From Stappia sp. (GTDB lineage Bacteria > Pseudomonadota > Alphaproteobacteria > Rhizobiales > Stappiaceae), in the NCBI GenBank assembly GCA_002722295.1, contig PBLF01000035.1:143203-207202 (forward strand): DNA of 64,000 bases, read 5' to 3'. Made by a program: the position numbers and the translations under genes. Under the pieces are notes generated by a model. That model was not told the origin of the DNA and searched no databases. It saw only the letters and a program-made list of their open reading frames with translations. Within the stretch, counting starts at the first letter, position 1, and each line of letters starts with the position of its first letter. This document shows positions 19,935 to 28,503 of this stretch, in pieces.

Positions 19935-19965
19935 GGGCGGGCTCCAAGCGCCTGCTCTGAAAAAT

Positions 19966-20004
19966 GAAAAAGCCGCCGGAGCGATCCGGCGGCTTTTTTC
20001 TTTT
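19966..20004 (+). terminator. Rho-independent terminator after eno
   Basis: AAAAAGCCGCCGGA, a short loop, then TCCGGCGGCTTTTTTC: a 10-bp GC-rich stem flanked by an A run and a long T run. The symmetric A/T flanks let it work in both directions, but the only transcript running into it is kdsA-eno. Confidence 0.93.
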
Positions 20005-20050
20005 CGGTCACCACTCACTCCATGATCTGGATACGACGACGCATCCCAGG

Positions 20051-20217
20051 CGTCATCCCGGCCAGGGACCGCAGGCCCGTGAGCCGGGATCCATTGGCAA
20101 CCTCGGCTCAGGCTCCTCCTGACTGGATCACACGGCAAGGTTCGGCCCGAAGCGTTGCGGTGTGCTGGCGGCGAAGGGAATTGGGCCCGGCTCGCGCTTC
20201 GCTTGGCCGGGGTGACG
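20051..20217. repeat. Dispersed palindromic intergenic repeat
   Basis: The ends are inverted copies, CGTCATCCCGGCC and GGCCGGGGTGACG, differing at one position. Just inside the left end is a second dyad around GGGACCGCAGGCCCGTGAGCCGGGATCC. The wording CGTCATCCCGGCC...GTGAGCCGGGATCC is that of short intergenic palindromic elements widespread in alphaproteobacterial genomes, as I recall them. The interior has no convincing gene. It sits between the eno terminator and the end of the FrnE-like gene. Confidence 0.6.
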
Positions 20218-20301
20218 TCCGTGAAGGTGTTGAGGTTTAAACCGCAAACACCAAGAAACAGGAAGCGGGGGGAAGAGCGAAGGCTCGCCGAGTTCTTCTC
20301 G

Positions 20302-20967
20302 TCACCCCGTCTTCGTTTCGCTCGCGTGGCGGATGGCGGCGGCCAGCGTTTCCGGCTTTTCCGCGCCCATGACGATGAAACGCTCGTCGATGATGAAAGC
20401 GGGTACGCCGGTGACACCAAGGGACTGGGCGCGGGCGATGTCGCGCTCGATCTTCTCCATGTCCGCGTCGGTGGGCAGCAGCTCGGCGACGAGATCCGGC
20501 ATCATGCCGACGTCGCCGGCCGCCTTGATCAGCGTCTCGGGACGGGAAAGGTCCGCGCCTTCCACGAAATAGAGGTTGAAAAGGCGCTCGACCATCTCGG
20601 TCTGGGCATCCTCTGCGCGTGACCAAAGCACGAGGCGGTGACAGTCGAGCGTATTGGGTGAGGAGGTGATCCGGTCGAAGGCGAAGGGAATGCCCTCGCC
20701 GGCGCCGGCCGCCGCGATCTGCTCGTGCAACTCGTCGATGCGCGCCTGGCTGCCGAACTTCTCCATCAGGTAGACCTGCCGGTCCTTGCCCTCGCGCGGG
20801 ATGGTCGGGTCGAGCTGGAACGGCTGCCAGCGCAGCGTGACGGGAATGTCGGGAAGGGTGGCCAGCGCCTTTTCCAGACGCCGCTTGCCGATGAAACACC
20901 ACGGACACACCACATCCGACACGATGTCGATGGGCATCGGAGCGGTCGCGTCGGAAGCGTCGGTCAT
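20302..20967 (-). CDS. DsbA-family oxidoreductase, FrnE-like
   Basis: A 221-residue thioredoxin-fold protein with the active site CPWC at residues 21-24 and the cis-proline loop GVTGVPAFII near residue 180. SDVVCPWCFIGKRRLE and the helical insert with NTLDCHRLVLW are those of the FrnE / 2-hydroxychromene-2-carboxylate isomerase-like branch, cytoplasmic dithiol oxidoreductases linked to oxidative stress in Deinococcus FrnE. There is no signal peptide. An internal ATG at residue 11 is an equally possible start. It is the last gene of a minus-strand run with the PleD-like and ligase genes, 48 bases after the former. Confidence 0.9.
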   Translation of the reverse strand: MTDASDATAPMPIDIVSDVVCPWCFIGKRRLEKALATLPDIPVTLRWQPFQLDPTIPREGKDRQVYLMEKFGSQARIDELHEQIAAAGAGEGIPFAFDRITSSPNTLDCHRLVLWSRAEDAQTEMVERLFNLYFVEGADLSRPETLIKAAGDVGMMPDLVAELLPTDADMEKIERDIARAQSLGVTGVPAFIIDERFIVMGAEKPETLAAAIRHASETKTG

Positions 20968-21015
20968 GGGCAGTCTCCGTCCGGTCTCAGGCTCTTGTCC
21001 GGTGAAGCAGCCCGT

Positions 21016-22200
21016 CTAGCCGAAGCGGGTCTGGTCCACGATGGCGGCAATCCGGCGGCGCAGGGCGTCGAGCGCATCGCTGTCGCGCAGGATCGCAAGG
21101 CCCCCGGATCCCTTCACCCTAGCAACAAAATCCTCCTCGCGCGATGCGGCAAGCGCCGTTGTCAGCACCGGATCCCGTGCAGGCGGTGGAAAGATCCCGT
21201 CATTGGCAAGATGAAGCTCGCGCGGGCCGGGATGAACCTCCTCCAGCCGCACCTCGAGAGGCGCGCGCCCGCGAAGCTTCAACGCCGCCGTCAGCACGCG
21301 GCGATAGGCCTCGATATCCTCCGGAGCCAGTGCGTCACCGCCGTCATGAACAGACCTGCGAAACCGCTCCAGCCGGGCATCCGCCAGCCGGCGGCGGGCC
21401 TGTGCGCCTAGCAGGAGCTGCAGGCGTCGACCGATGTCGCGTGGAGCGGCCTCCGCAAGGGCGACATCGCTCGCGCCATGTTCCAGCGCCGCCACCCGGC
21501 TTGCCGCATCGCGCGCGATCACCAGCGTCGGCAGGTGCATGTGGCGCGGATCGCGGTCGAGCGCCTCCAGCATGTGGGCAATGCGGGCCGCCGGCGCATC
21601 CAGCACGAGCGCGTCTGCGGGGCCGGTCTCGAGCCGGGCAAGCGCAGCCTCGGGGCTCAAAACCCCATGCGGGGCGATGGCAAGGCCACGCGCGCGTGCG
21701 GCGTCGGCAAGAGCGGCGCTGTCGCCGTGGACAAGAACATGCGCGGCGCTCGCGGGCACTGTCGGCTGGTCGTCATGCGCAAGGCGGGGCAGCGACCTGT
21801 GCCGCAGGATGGTTTCCTCGAGCCGGACGGAGGCACGCAGCACGGCGGCGAGCCGGTCTCCGGTGCGGCCGTCATTCTCCACCGGCAACAGCGCGTCAGG
21901 ATGCAGCATTCCGCCCGGCGCATCCGGGTCCCCGTCCGCCGCGCAAGGGGCAACGAGGGGGAGCCGCGCGCCGCCTGTCGCCGCCCGGCGTTTCAGCCCG
22001 GCGACCACGGCAAGGGCGGAGGCATCCGTTTCCCGAGCAAGCACGAGGAGATCGGGCAGGGGGGCATCGGGGGTGTCGTCGGCAAGCGTCACCTCCCAGG
22101 CATCGCCCAGCCGGCCGGCCAGGGCGTCGCGCCAGGACGCCGTCGTCACGGCGACACGCGCACGCAGCAGCGTGCCGGCCTCCCCCTCCGCCGTGTCCAT
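21016..22200 (-). CDS. Degenerate PleD-like protein (two receiver-like domains plus relic GGDEF)
   Basis: A 394-residue soluble protein resembling a worn-down PleD. A first receiver-like domain spans about residues 10-120. A second (about 150-265) keeps ADALVLDAPA, where the Asp matches a phospho-acceptor, and the run VIARDAASRVAALEHGASDV, but the catalytic Lys region reads ALAEAAP. The C-terminus aligns with the end of a diguanylate cyclase: DFVARVKGSGGLAILRDSDA replaces DLVARYGG[DE]EF-VIL, so the GGDEF signature is lost. I infer a regulator or scaffold without cyclase activity. Its ATG overlaps the TGA of the ligase gene by one base, which ties their translation. Confidence 0.7.
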   Translation of the reverse strand: MDTAEGEAGTLLRARVAVTTASWRDALAGRLGDAWEVTLADDTPDAPLPDLLVLARETDASALAVVAGLKRRAATGGARLPLVAPCAADGDPDAPGGMLHPDALLPVENDGRTGDRLAAVLRASVRLEETILRHRSLPRLAHDDQPTVPASAAHVLVHGDSAALADAARARGLAIAPHGVLSPEAALARLETGPADALVLDAPAARIAHMLEALDRDPRHMHLPTLVIARDAASRVAALEHGASDVALAEAAPRDIGRRLQLLLGAQARRRLADARLERFRRSVHDGGDALAPEDIEAYRRVLTAALKLRGRAPLEVRLEEVHPGPRELHLANDGIFPPPARDPVLTTALAASREEDFVARVKGSGGLAILRDSDALDALRRRIAAIVDQTRFG

Positions 22201-23828
22201 CACGCGACCGCGGAGCGCAGCGGATTGACGAGCCGCTGGGACAGCGCGACCCGGTCGACCTTGCCGCTTTCAGTGCGCGGCAGGGCGGGCAGCGCGAGCA
22301 CCCGGTGCGGAATTTCGGCAAGGCCCGCGCGCTCGGTCTCCAGATAGGCGAAGAAGCCCTCCACATCGAGGATCAGCCCGCTGCTCGGCACGAGCGCCGC
22401 ATAGAGGCGGGCCCCCAGAATGCCGTCCTCGACGAGGAAGGCGGCCGCCTCCCGGATGCCGGGAAAGGCGGCAAACAAAGCGTCGAGGGACGGCAGGGAG
22501 CCGACGCCGGGCGCGGTCGTTCCCGGCACGCCGACACCAGTGATGCCGGCCTCGGACTGGCGCACCGGCAACAGCGTGTCGACATAGCCGGCCTTGTCGG
22601 CGGGCACGCGCACCTTGCAGGCGGGCCAGGCGGAATCGGCAACCATCGCGCCGCGCACCTTCAGCGTCGCCGGGCCGCTCTCGGTGTCGAGGTCGAGCTC
22701 CAGCAGCGCCGGTCCGTTCTGTGCGGTGGAGGGCGAGCCGATGCGCCCCGTGGCGAACGGGCGGGGCAGGGCGCTGCCCTCGCGCCGGCGCGCGACCATG
22801 GCGAATTCGTCCATCACATGCAGGTCGGTGAGGTCGCGGTTGGTGTTGTGCGCGGCGGGCGTCGCCGAATGGGCACCCCACACGGAGACGATGCGGCAAC
22901 CGCCGTTGTCGAGGCGCCGCTCGAACGCGGGCACCAGTGAACCGGGACACAGCACCATGTCCGCCTCGACCATGTCGGCGTGGGCGGCGAGCTTCCGCAG
23001 CGAGGCGGGGTGATGCAGGTGCAACGTGCCGCCGGACAGGAGCCAGGGTACGAGACCGGCACCGATGCCCGCCATTCCGGTCATGGCATAGGGCAGCACG
23101 ATCTTCGGCGCGCGCGGCAGGGAGAGCTCGAGATAGGGCATCAGCCCGGCGGCGATCCACTGGTTGTGGCTGCGGGCGATGGGCAGCGGCTCGCCACTGG
23201 TCGAGCGGGTCCATGTCAGCGTCGCGACATGGTCGGCGGCGTTGGCGCCGCGCCGCACAGGGGCGTCCTCCAGATCCTCCGGCAATTCGTCGAGAACGTT
23301 TCCAAGCTCCATGAGCCCGTCGACCACGTCCTTGCCCAGGCCGAAGACGAAGCGCAGCGCGAAGAGTTCGGCCGCGGCGTCGCGCGCCTCGTGCCCAAGG
23401 CTGCGCCCGCCGAAGCTGTCGCCGGCGATGAGCGCCCGTGCGCCCGCACGGTTGAGCGCCTCGAGGACGTTCTTCTGACGCCAGTGCAGCGGCATCGGCG
23501 CGACGACCAGTCCTGCGCGCAGCGACGCCAGCAGCGCGATCACCGCATCCACCGTGTTCGCGCTCTGCAGCCCGATGACGCTGTCATGGCTCATGCCGAC
23601 GGCCGCGAAGAAGGCGGCGAGGCGCGAGATCTCCGCATCCGCCTCGGCATAGGTGAGCTGGCGCGGCGGGCTCGCGGTCTCGCCAAGCCTTGCGTCCTGC
23701 GGATCGACAAGGGCGAGCCGGTCGGGGCTGGCGGCCGCCGTCTTGCGGAACAGCGCGTCCAGGGTGACGTTGCCCCAGATACCGCTCTGGCGGTGCGCTT
23801 CGATCGTCTTTTCGGGCGTGAGGATCAT
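22200..23828 (-). CDS. Adenylate-forming (AMP-dependent) acyl-CoA synthetase-like protein
   Basis: A 542-residue member of the ANL superfamily. The N-terminal domain has the usual layout (QLTYAEADAEISRLAAFF; VIGLQSANTVDAVIALLASLRAG). The C-terminal catalytic lysine is present in LPRTESGKVDRVAL. The phosphate-binding loop is unusual: TWTRSTSGEPLPIARSH in place of the canonical T-SG-TTG-PKG, and the downstream A5-type aromatic motif reads HVMDEFAMV. The substrate is unknown and activity may be reduced or altered. It sits 21 bases after an orphan solute-binding protein gene and overlaps the PleD-like gene. Confidence 0.85.
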   Translation of the reverse strand: MILTPEKTIEAHRQSGIWGNVTLDALFRKTAAASPDRLALVDPQDARLGETASPPRQLTYAEADAEISRLAAFFAAVGMSHDSVIGLQSANTVDAVIALLASLRAGLVVAPMPLHWRQKNVLEALNRAGARALIAGDSFGGRSLGHEARDAAAELFALRFVFGLGKDVVDGLMELGNVLDELPEDLEDAPVRRGANAADHVATLTWTRSTSGEPLPIARSHNQWIAAGLMPYLELSLPRAPKIVLPYAMTGMAGIGAGLVPWLLSGGTLHLHHPASLRKLAAHADMVEADMVLCPGSLVPAFERRLDNGGCRIVSVWGAHSATPAAHNTNRDLTDLHVMDEFAMVARRREGSALPRPFATGRIGSPSTAQNGPALLELDLDTESGPATLKVRGAMVADSAWPACKVRVPADKAGYVDTLLPVRQSEAGITGVGVPGTTAPGVGSLPSLDALFAAFPGIREAAAFLVEDGILGARLYAALVPSSGLILDVEGFFAYLETERAGLAEIPHRVLALPALPRTESGKVDRVALSQRLVNPLRSAVA

Positions 23829-23849
23829 CTTGCTACATCCAGGGTCCGA

Positions 23850-25742
23850 TCAGTCGCCGGTGGCCGACCACCAGCTTTCGAAACGGGGGCCGGAAACGGG
23901 ATGGTCCTGCGGCCGGCCGATCGTCGTCCAGCGGGCCACCCATTTCTCGGGCAGGTGAAAGAGCGGCACCACATAGGCACCGGAAATCAGCGCGCGGTCG
24001 AAGGCGCGCACGGCGGCGACGAAGCCGTCCTGGTCGCGCGCGGCGAGCATGGCGTCGATCATGGCGTCGACGGCCGGGCTCCTCGCGCCCGCATAGTTGA
24101 ACGAGCCCTCCTGGCCGGCCGCGTCGCTGCTCCAACGGTAGCGCTGTTCATTGCCCGGCGACAGGGAAACGAGCCAGGTGTTCAGCACCATGTCGAAGTC
24201 GAAGGTCTGGCGCCGGCGCTGATACTGGGCGCCGTCCACCGAGCGGATCGACGCGTCGATGCCGACGAGGCGCAGCGTGCGCTGATAGGCAAGGGCGAGA
24301 CGCTCCTGGTCGGGCGTCGCCGTCAGCATCTCGAAGGTGAACGGCTTGCCGTCGGGACCGAGCATGGTGCCGCCGTCGATGCGGTAGCCGGCCTCGCGCA
24401 GCAGCGTGACGGCGGCGCGCATGACCTTGCGGTCGCGCCCCGAACCGTCGGCCTGCGTCGGACGCCAGGTGCCGTCGATCACATCGGCCGGCATCTCTTC
24501 GATCCAGGGAGCGAGCAGGGCACGCTCCTTATCGTTTGCCGGACGGCCAAGGGAGGACAGGACGGAATTGTCGAAGTATCCGCCGGTCCTTTCATAAAGT
24601 CCGTAGTAGAGATTGCGGTTCACCCACTCGAAGTCGAAAAGCATGGCAAGGGCGCGGCGCACGCGTACGTCGGCGAACACCCCGCGGCGGGTGTTGAAGA
24701 CGAAGCCGTGCATGCCCGCCGGCGTGCCGAGGCGGAAGACATCCTTGACCACCTTGCCGTCGGAAACGGCGGGAAAGTCCAGCGCGGTCGTCCAGCGTGC
24801 GGGATCGGCAACAGGCAACACCGAGACCAGCCCCTTCTTGAAGGCCTCGAACAGGGTGTTCTCGTCCCGGAAATACTCGATGCGGATCTCGTCGAAATTG
24901 TACAATCCCTTGCGGACCGGCAGGTCCTTCGCCCAGTAGTCCGGGTTTCGGCGGTAGGTGATGGAATTGCCCACGTCCACGGCGTCGATGACATAGGGGC
25001 CGGAGCCGACGGGCGGCGTCAGCGTGCTGCGGTCGAAGGTTTCCGGATCGATGGTGTGCCTGGCGAGGATCGGCGACAGGCCGATCAGCAGGGGAAGCTC
25101 GCGGTCGGACCCATCCTCGAAGGTGAAGCGGACGCTGCGCGGGCCGGTCTGCTCCATCTTCTCGATTCGCGAATAGCGGGCGCGGAAATGCGGGCGCCCC
25201 TTGTCGCGCAGGATCTCGAAGGAAAAGATCACGTCCTGGACGGTCACCGGCGTGCCGTCGGAGAAACGTGCCTTCTCGTTGAGCGTGAACTCGATCCAGT
25301 CACGACTGTCGGGCAGGCGCACGTCCTCGGCGAGCAACCCGTAAAGCGAAAACGGTTCGTCCTGGTTGCGTTCCAGCAGGCTCTCTATGACCAGGGCGCC
25401 ATAGTCGTTGTCGCGGATGCCGCGCGCGGTCGTGGTTCCGCCCTGGACGATGAACTGGTTGAGGCTGTCGAAGGTGCCCTGGACGCCGTAGGTGATGCGG
25501 CCGCCCTTCGGCGCATCCGGATCGGCGTAGGGCAGATGGTCGAAGTCGGAGGGCAGCGCGGGCTGCCCGTGCATGGCGATGCCGTGAACCGCGGGCACCT
25601 CCGGCGCCTGCGCGGTCGCCAGACCATGTCCCGCCACGACAAGACCGGCGGCAAGCGCCAGTGCACGCGTCAAGCGTGCGGCATGTCCAGGGGCGCGCCG
25701 CGACACGGGGGAGGGAATCAGATTGTTCGTCTCGACAGTCAT
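23850..25742 (-). CDS. Extracellular solute-binding protein family 5 (YejA-like), orphan
   Basis: A 630-residue periplasmic binding protein. A basic N-terminus and hydrophobic stretch (ALALAAGLVVAGHGLATAQA) form the signal peptide. The mature part matches the long YejA/microcin C and oligopeptide subgroup: HGIAMHGQPALPSDFDHLPY, DPDAPKGGRITYG, FDSLNQFIV, and the hallmark YGALVIESLLERN. I chose the ATG at 25742; the frame opens seven codons earlier. No permease or ATPase gene adjoins it. It is instead followed by the adenylate-forming ligase on the same strand, which is unusual. Confidence 0.93.
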   Translation of the reverse strand: MTVETNNLIPSPVSRRAPGHAARLTRALALAAGLVVAGHGLATAQAPEVPAVHGIAMHGQPALPSDFDHLPYADPDAPKGGRITYGVQGTFDSLNQFIVQGGTTTARGIRDNDYGALVIESLLERNQDEPFSLYGLLAEDVRLPDSRDWIEFTLNEKARFSDGTPVTVQDVIFSFEILRDKGRPHFRARYSRIEKMEQTGPRSVRFTFEDGSDRELPLLIGLSPILARHTIDPETFDRSTLTPPVGSGPYVIDAVDVGNSITYRRNPDYWAKDLPVRKGLYNFDEIRIEYFRDENTLFEAFKKGLVSVLPVADPARWTTALDFPAVSDGKVVKDVFRLGTPAGMHGFVFNTRRGVFADVRVRRALAMLFDFEWVNRNLYYGLYERTGGYFDNSVLSSLGRPANDKERALLAPWIEEMPADVIDGTWRPTQADGSGRDRKVMRAAVTLLREAGYRIDGGTMLGPDGKPFTFEMLTATPDQERLALAYQRTLRLVGIDASIRSVDGAQYQRRRQTFDFDMVLNTWLVSLSPGNEQRYRWSSDAAGQEGSFNYAGARSPAVDAMIDAMLAARDQDGFVAAVRAFDRALISGAYVVPLFHLPEKWVARWTTIGRPQDHPVSGPRFESWWSATGD

Positions 25743-26144
25743 GCTCCCGTTTATAGCGCGCAATCACTTTGCTATGGTTAACGAGAGTTCAACATTGTGC
25801 CCTCGCGCAGGGTGGGACATTTGCGCAACAGCGTCAGGCTTGCCGTGCGGTGCGGCGTTACGGTACGCGACTATCGCAAGGCTCTTTCTGGATATTTGCC
25901 GGTTGAGCCTGTAAAGATGCGCCCCGGAAGCACCGGGGCCAATGTCTCGCCGCATTCCTTGCCCATGTGGGCAGGAGCGCGTGACAACGGAGTCGAGGCG
26001 AGGGGCACCGCGGATCGGCCTGCCGGATTCGGATATGGCGAAAGCTGGCGCGGGTTTGCGACGGATCGCTTCCGCAAAGCGAATTCACACGGTTCGCGCG
26101 ACCGGGGGTCGCGCAACGAGATCATGGACGTAGGGACGCATTGT
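25743..26144. other. Divergent intergenic region, binding protein / IalB-family
   Basis: About 400 bases with no convincing gene. The plus-strand frame upstream of the IalB-like start stays open but has no homology. Dyads include GCCCCGG-AAGCA-CCGGGGC near 25921 and CGCGACC-GGG-GGTCGCG just before the IalB-like gene; the latter could affect its translation. The AT-rich part beside 25750-25800 is the likely promoter of the minus-strand operon. Confidence 0.45.
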
Positions 26145-26777
26145 ATGGCTGAGACCTTGAAGAATAGCCTGGCCGGCGTGTCGCTCGCCGCGGCGGCGCT
26201 GCTTGCCGCCGTGACCGGCGCCAGCGCCCAGACCCAGACCGTCGAACCGCAGGCGGACACCCCCTGGGTGAAGATCTGCAATACGGATCCCCAGTCCAAC
26301 AAGCAGACCTGCGTCGTCACGCAGGAACTGAGGACCGACACGGGCCAGTTCCTGGCTTCCGTCGCGGTTCGCGAGATCGGCGGCGAAGCGCGCAAGACGC
26401 TGCTCATCGCCGTTCCGCCGGGAATGCTCATCCAGCCGGGCCTGCGCGTTCAGGTCGACAACGGCAAGCAGACCGAAGCGAAGTACGGCATCTGCTTCCC
26501 CAACGCCTGCTATTCCGAGCTGGTGATCGACGACGCCTTCATCAACTCGCTCAAGGCCGGCGGAAACCTGATCCTGACGACGCTGAACCAGCAGGCCAAG
26601 CAGGTGCCGTTCCAGCTCACGCTGTCCGGCTTCACCAAGGTCTACGACGGCGACCCGATCGACGCGGCAGCGCTGCAGCAGAAGCAGCAGCAGCTCCAGT
26701 CCGAGTTGCAGAAGCGCGCCGAGGAAGCCCGTCAGAAGCTGATCGACAAGCAGAAGGAAGCGACCGGCGACAACTGA
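26145..26777 (+). CDS. Invasion-associated locus B (IalB) family protein
   Basis: A 210-residue secreted protein. An N-terminal signal peptide (SLAGVSLAAAALLAAVTGASAQ) precedes an IalB domain with WVKICNTDPQSNKQTCVVTQEL, LIAVPPGMLIQPGLRVQVD and YGICFPNACYSELVID, including the paired cysteines. A C-terminal Gln/Glu/Lys-rich helix (LQQKQQQLQSELQKRAEEARQK) could form a coiled coil. IalB proteins are envelope proteins of Hyphomicrobiales; despite the name most have no role in invasion. The ATG at 26145 behind GTAGGGA gives the clean signal peptide; an ATG at 26124 would add seven residues. Confidence 0.9.
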   Translation: MAETLKNSLAGVSLAAAALLAAVTGASAQTQTVEPQADTPWVKICNTDPQSNKQTCVVTQELRTDTGQFLASVAVREIGGEARKTLLIAVPPGMLIQPGLRVQVDNGKQTEAKYGICFPNACYSELVIDDAFINSLKAGGNLILTTLNQQAKQVPFQLTLSGFTKVYDGDPIDAAALQQKQQQLQSELQKRAEEARQKLIDKQKEATGDN

Positions 26778-26805
26778 GCCGGGAACGCATCCGTCCAGGA
26801 TAAGC

Positions 26806-26841
26806 AAAAGGCCGCCGGGAGATCTCGGCGGCCTTTTTCAT
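26806..26841 (+). terminator. Rho-independent terminator after the IalB-family gene
   Basis: AAAAGGCCGCCGGGA, a short loop, then TCTCGGCGGCCTTTTTCATTT: a GC-rich stem with a T run. With A bases on the other side it may also stop hspQ on the opposite strand, whose stop codon lies 21 bases away. Confidence 0.92.
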
Positions 26842-26861
26842 TTGCGTCGGAACGGGCAACC

Positions 26862-27185
26862 TCAGTGCAGGTCGACATCCCGCGGCAGGTAGGATCCGTC
26901 CGCCTGCTGCTCGAAGATCTCGTCCACCTGGGGGTGGCGGACCGGTTCGCCGGTGTCGTCGGGAACCAGATTCTGTTCCGACACATAGGCGATGTATTCC
27001 GTATCCGCGTTCTCGGCGAGCAGGTGATAGAAGGGCTGATCGCGCTCGGGACGTACATCGGCGGGAATCGTGTCCCACCACTCCTCCGTGTTGGAGAAGG
27101 TCGGATCGACGTCGAAGATGATCCCGCGGAATGGATAGATTCTGTGCCGGACCACTTGCCCGATCATGTATTTCGCGGTTCGCAT
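26862..27185 (-). CDS. hspQ: Heat shock protein HspQ
   Basis: A 107-residue HspQ, a hemimethylated-DNA-binding-fold (YccV) protein that in enterobacteria is a specificity factor for Lon protease. The family core is unmistakable: KYMIGQVVRHRIYPFRGIIFDVDP, NTEEWWDTIPADVRP, QPFYHLLAENADTEYIAYVSEQNLV and DDTGEPVRHPQVDEIF. It converges on the IalB-family gene, with the shared terminator between. Confidence 0.95.
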   Translation of the reverse strand: MRTAKYMIGQVVRHRIYPFRGIIFDVDPTFSNTEEWWDTIPADVRPERDQPFYHLLAENADTEYIAYVSEQNLVPDDTGEPVRHPQVDEIFEQQADGSYLPRDVDLH

Positions 27186-27360
27186 TGCTTGTAGAACCCG
27201 TTCGCGCGGCGAAGGCCATGCTCCGCCGCGCCGTTAGTATCTCGTGAATTAGCGTAGCCCATACGCCTTCAACAGCCGGTTTACAAGTCCATGACCGGGG
27301 CGGAACTCTTCGCTCCGCTTCGTCATTCGCCGCAAAACCGCGCTGTGCTTTTGCCTGCGC

Positions 27361-28404
27361 TCAGAACCCGTAGGCGCTTGCCAGGTCAGGGTCCCGGGCC
27401 GCGACGAGGCGCGCCAGATCGACGATGACGCTGGCCTGTTTCCAGGTCGCGTCGTCCTGCATCTTGCCGTCGATCATCACGGCCCCCGAGCCGTCCGGCA
27501 TCGCCTCGAGAATGCGGCGGGCGAAGGCAACCTCGTCAGGGTCCGGACTGAACACCGTCTTGGCGATGGCGATCTGCGAGGGATGAAGCGACCAGGCGCC
27601 CGCGCACCCCATCAGGAAGGCGTTGCGGAACTGGCTCTCGCAGGCGGCCGCGTCGGAGAAATCGCCGAAGGGGCCGTAAAAGGCCTTGATGCCGGCGGCC
27701 ATGCAGGCGTCGACCATCTTGGCGATGGTGTAGTGCCACAGGTCCTGCTGAACCGACAGGCGCGACGCGCCGGTTTCTGCCGCATCGGGCAGCACCGCGT
27801 AGTCGGGATGACCGCCACCGACACGGGTTGTCTTCATGCCCCTGGAGGCGGCGAGATCGGCCGGGCCGAGGCTCATGCCATGCATCCTCGGGCTGGCGGT
27901 GGCAATGGCCTCGACGTTCTTCACGCCCTCCGCCGTTTCGAGAATCGCGTGAATGAGAATGGGTTTCGTCACGCCGGCCCGGGCCTCGAGCTGGGCCAGA
28001 AGCTGGTCGGCATAGTGGATGTCCCAGGGGCCCTCGACCTTGGGCAGCATCACCACGTCGAGCTTGTCGCCGACCTCCTGGACGATCTCGACAAGATCGT
28101 CGAGAAGCCAGGGACTGTTCAGGCAGTTCACCCGTGTCCACAGGCCCGTCTGGCCAAAGTCATTGGCCTTCGCCATCTCGATGAAACCGTGCCGCGCCGC
28201 AACCTTCTGGTCGGCGGGAATGGCGTCCTCGAGGTTGCCCAGCACGACATCCACCGTGCCGATCAGGTCGGGAACCTTGGCACGCATCTTCTCCAGATGC
28301 GGCGGCACGAAATGGATCATCCGCTCAAGGCGGGTAGGGAGCTCACGCAGCGGCGCAGGCGCACCGATGGCAAGCGGCTGATAGAATGCGCGTGGTGTCT
28401 TCAC
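27361..28404 (-). CDS. CoA-ester lyase, malyl-CoA lyase-like (HpcH/HpaI family)
   Basis: A 347-residue TIM-barrel enzyme of the citrate lyase beta / malyl-CoA lyase group. The acidic metal-binding set is visible in VVLGNLEDAIPADQK, VVMLPKVEGPWDIH and ILIHAILETAEGVKNVEAIA, with MSLGPADLAAS and AFYGPFGDFSDAAACESQ as in malyl-CoA lyases, and GAWSLHPSQIAIAKTVFSP near the end. Likely reactions are cleavage of malyl-CoA or a methylmalyl-CoA relative; the exact substrate is uncertain. It stands alone, divergent from nothing obvious. Confidence 0.9.
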   Translation of the reverse strand: MKTPRAFYQPLAIGAPAPLRELPTRLERMIHFVPPHLEKMRAKVPDLIGTVDVVLGNLEDAIPADQKVAARHGFIEMAKANDFGQTGLWTRVNCLNSPWLLDDLVEIVQEVGDKLDVVMLPKVEGPWDIHYADQLLAQLEARAGVTKPILIHAILETAEGVKNVEAIATASPRMHGMSLGPADLAASRGMKTTRVGGGHPDYAVLPDAAETGASRLSVQQDLWHYTIAKMVDACMAAGIKAFYGPFGDFSDAAACESQFRNAFLMGCAGAWSLHPSQIAIAKTVFSPDPDEVAFARRILEAMPDGSGAVMIDGKMQDDATWKQASVIVDLARLVAARDPDLASAYGF

Positions 28405-28503
28405 CCGGTCCTCCCGAAATGTTGCAGTGCATATAAGCGCGAGCCGGGGGCAGGTAGCAAGCCGCCTTTGGTCGGTGGCCGGGCGGAGTGATGCGCGGCC
28501 GTA

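Noticed and set aside
22980..25781. A 933-codon open frame on the plus strand
   Set aside because: It is antisense to the ligase and binding-protein genes, which have clear families. Its composition (Arg, Gly, Asp, His rich) is the usual complement of GC-rich coding DNA.
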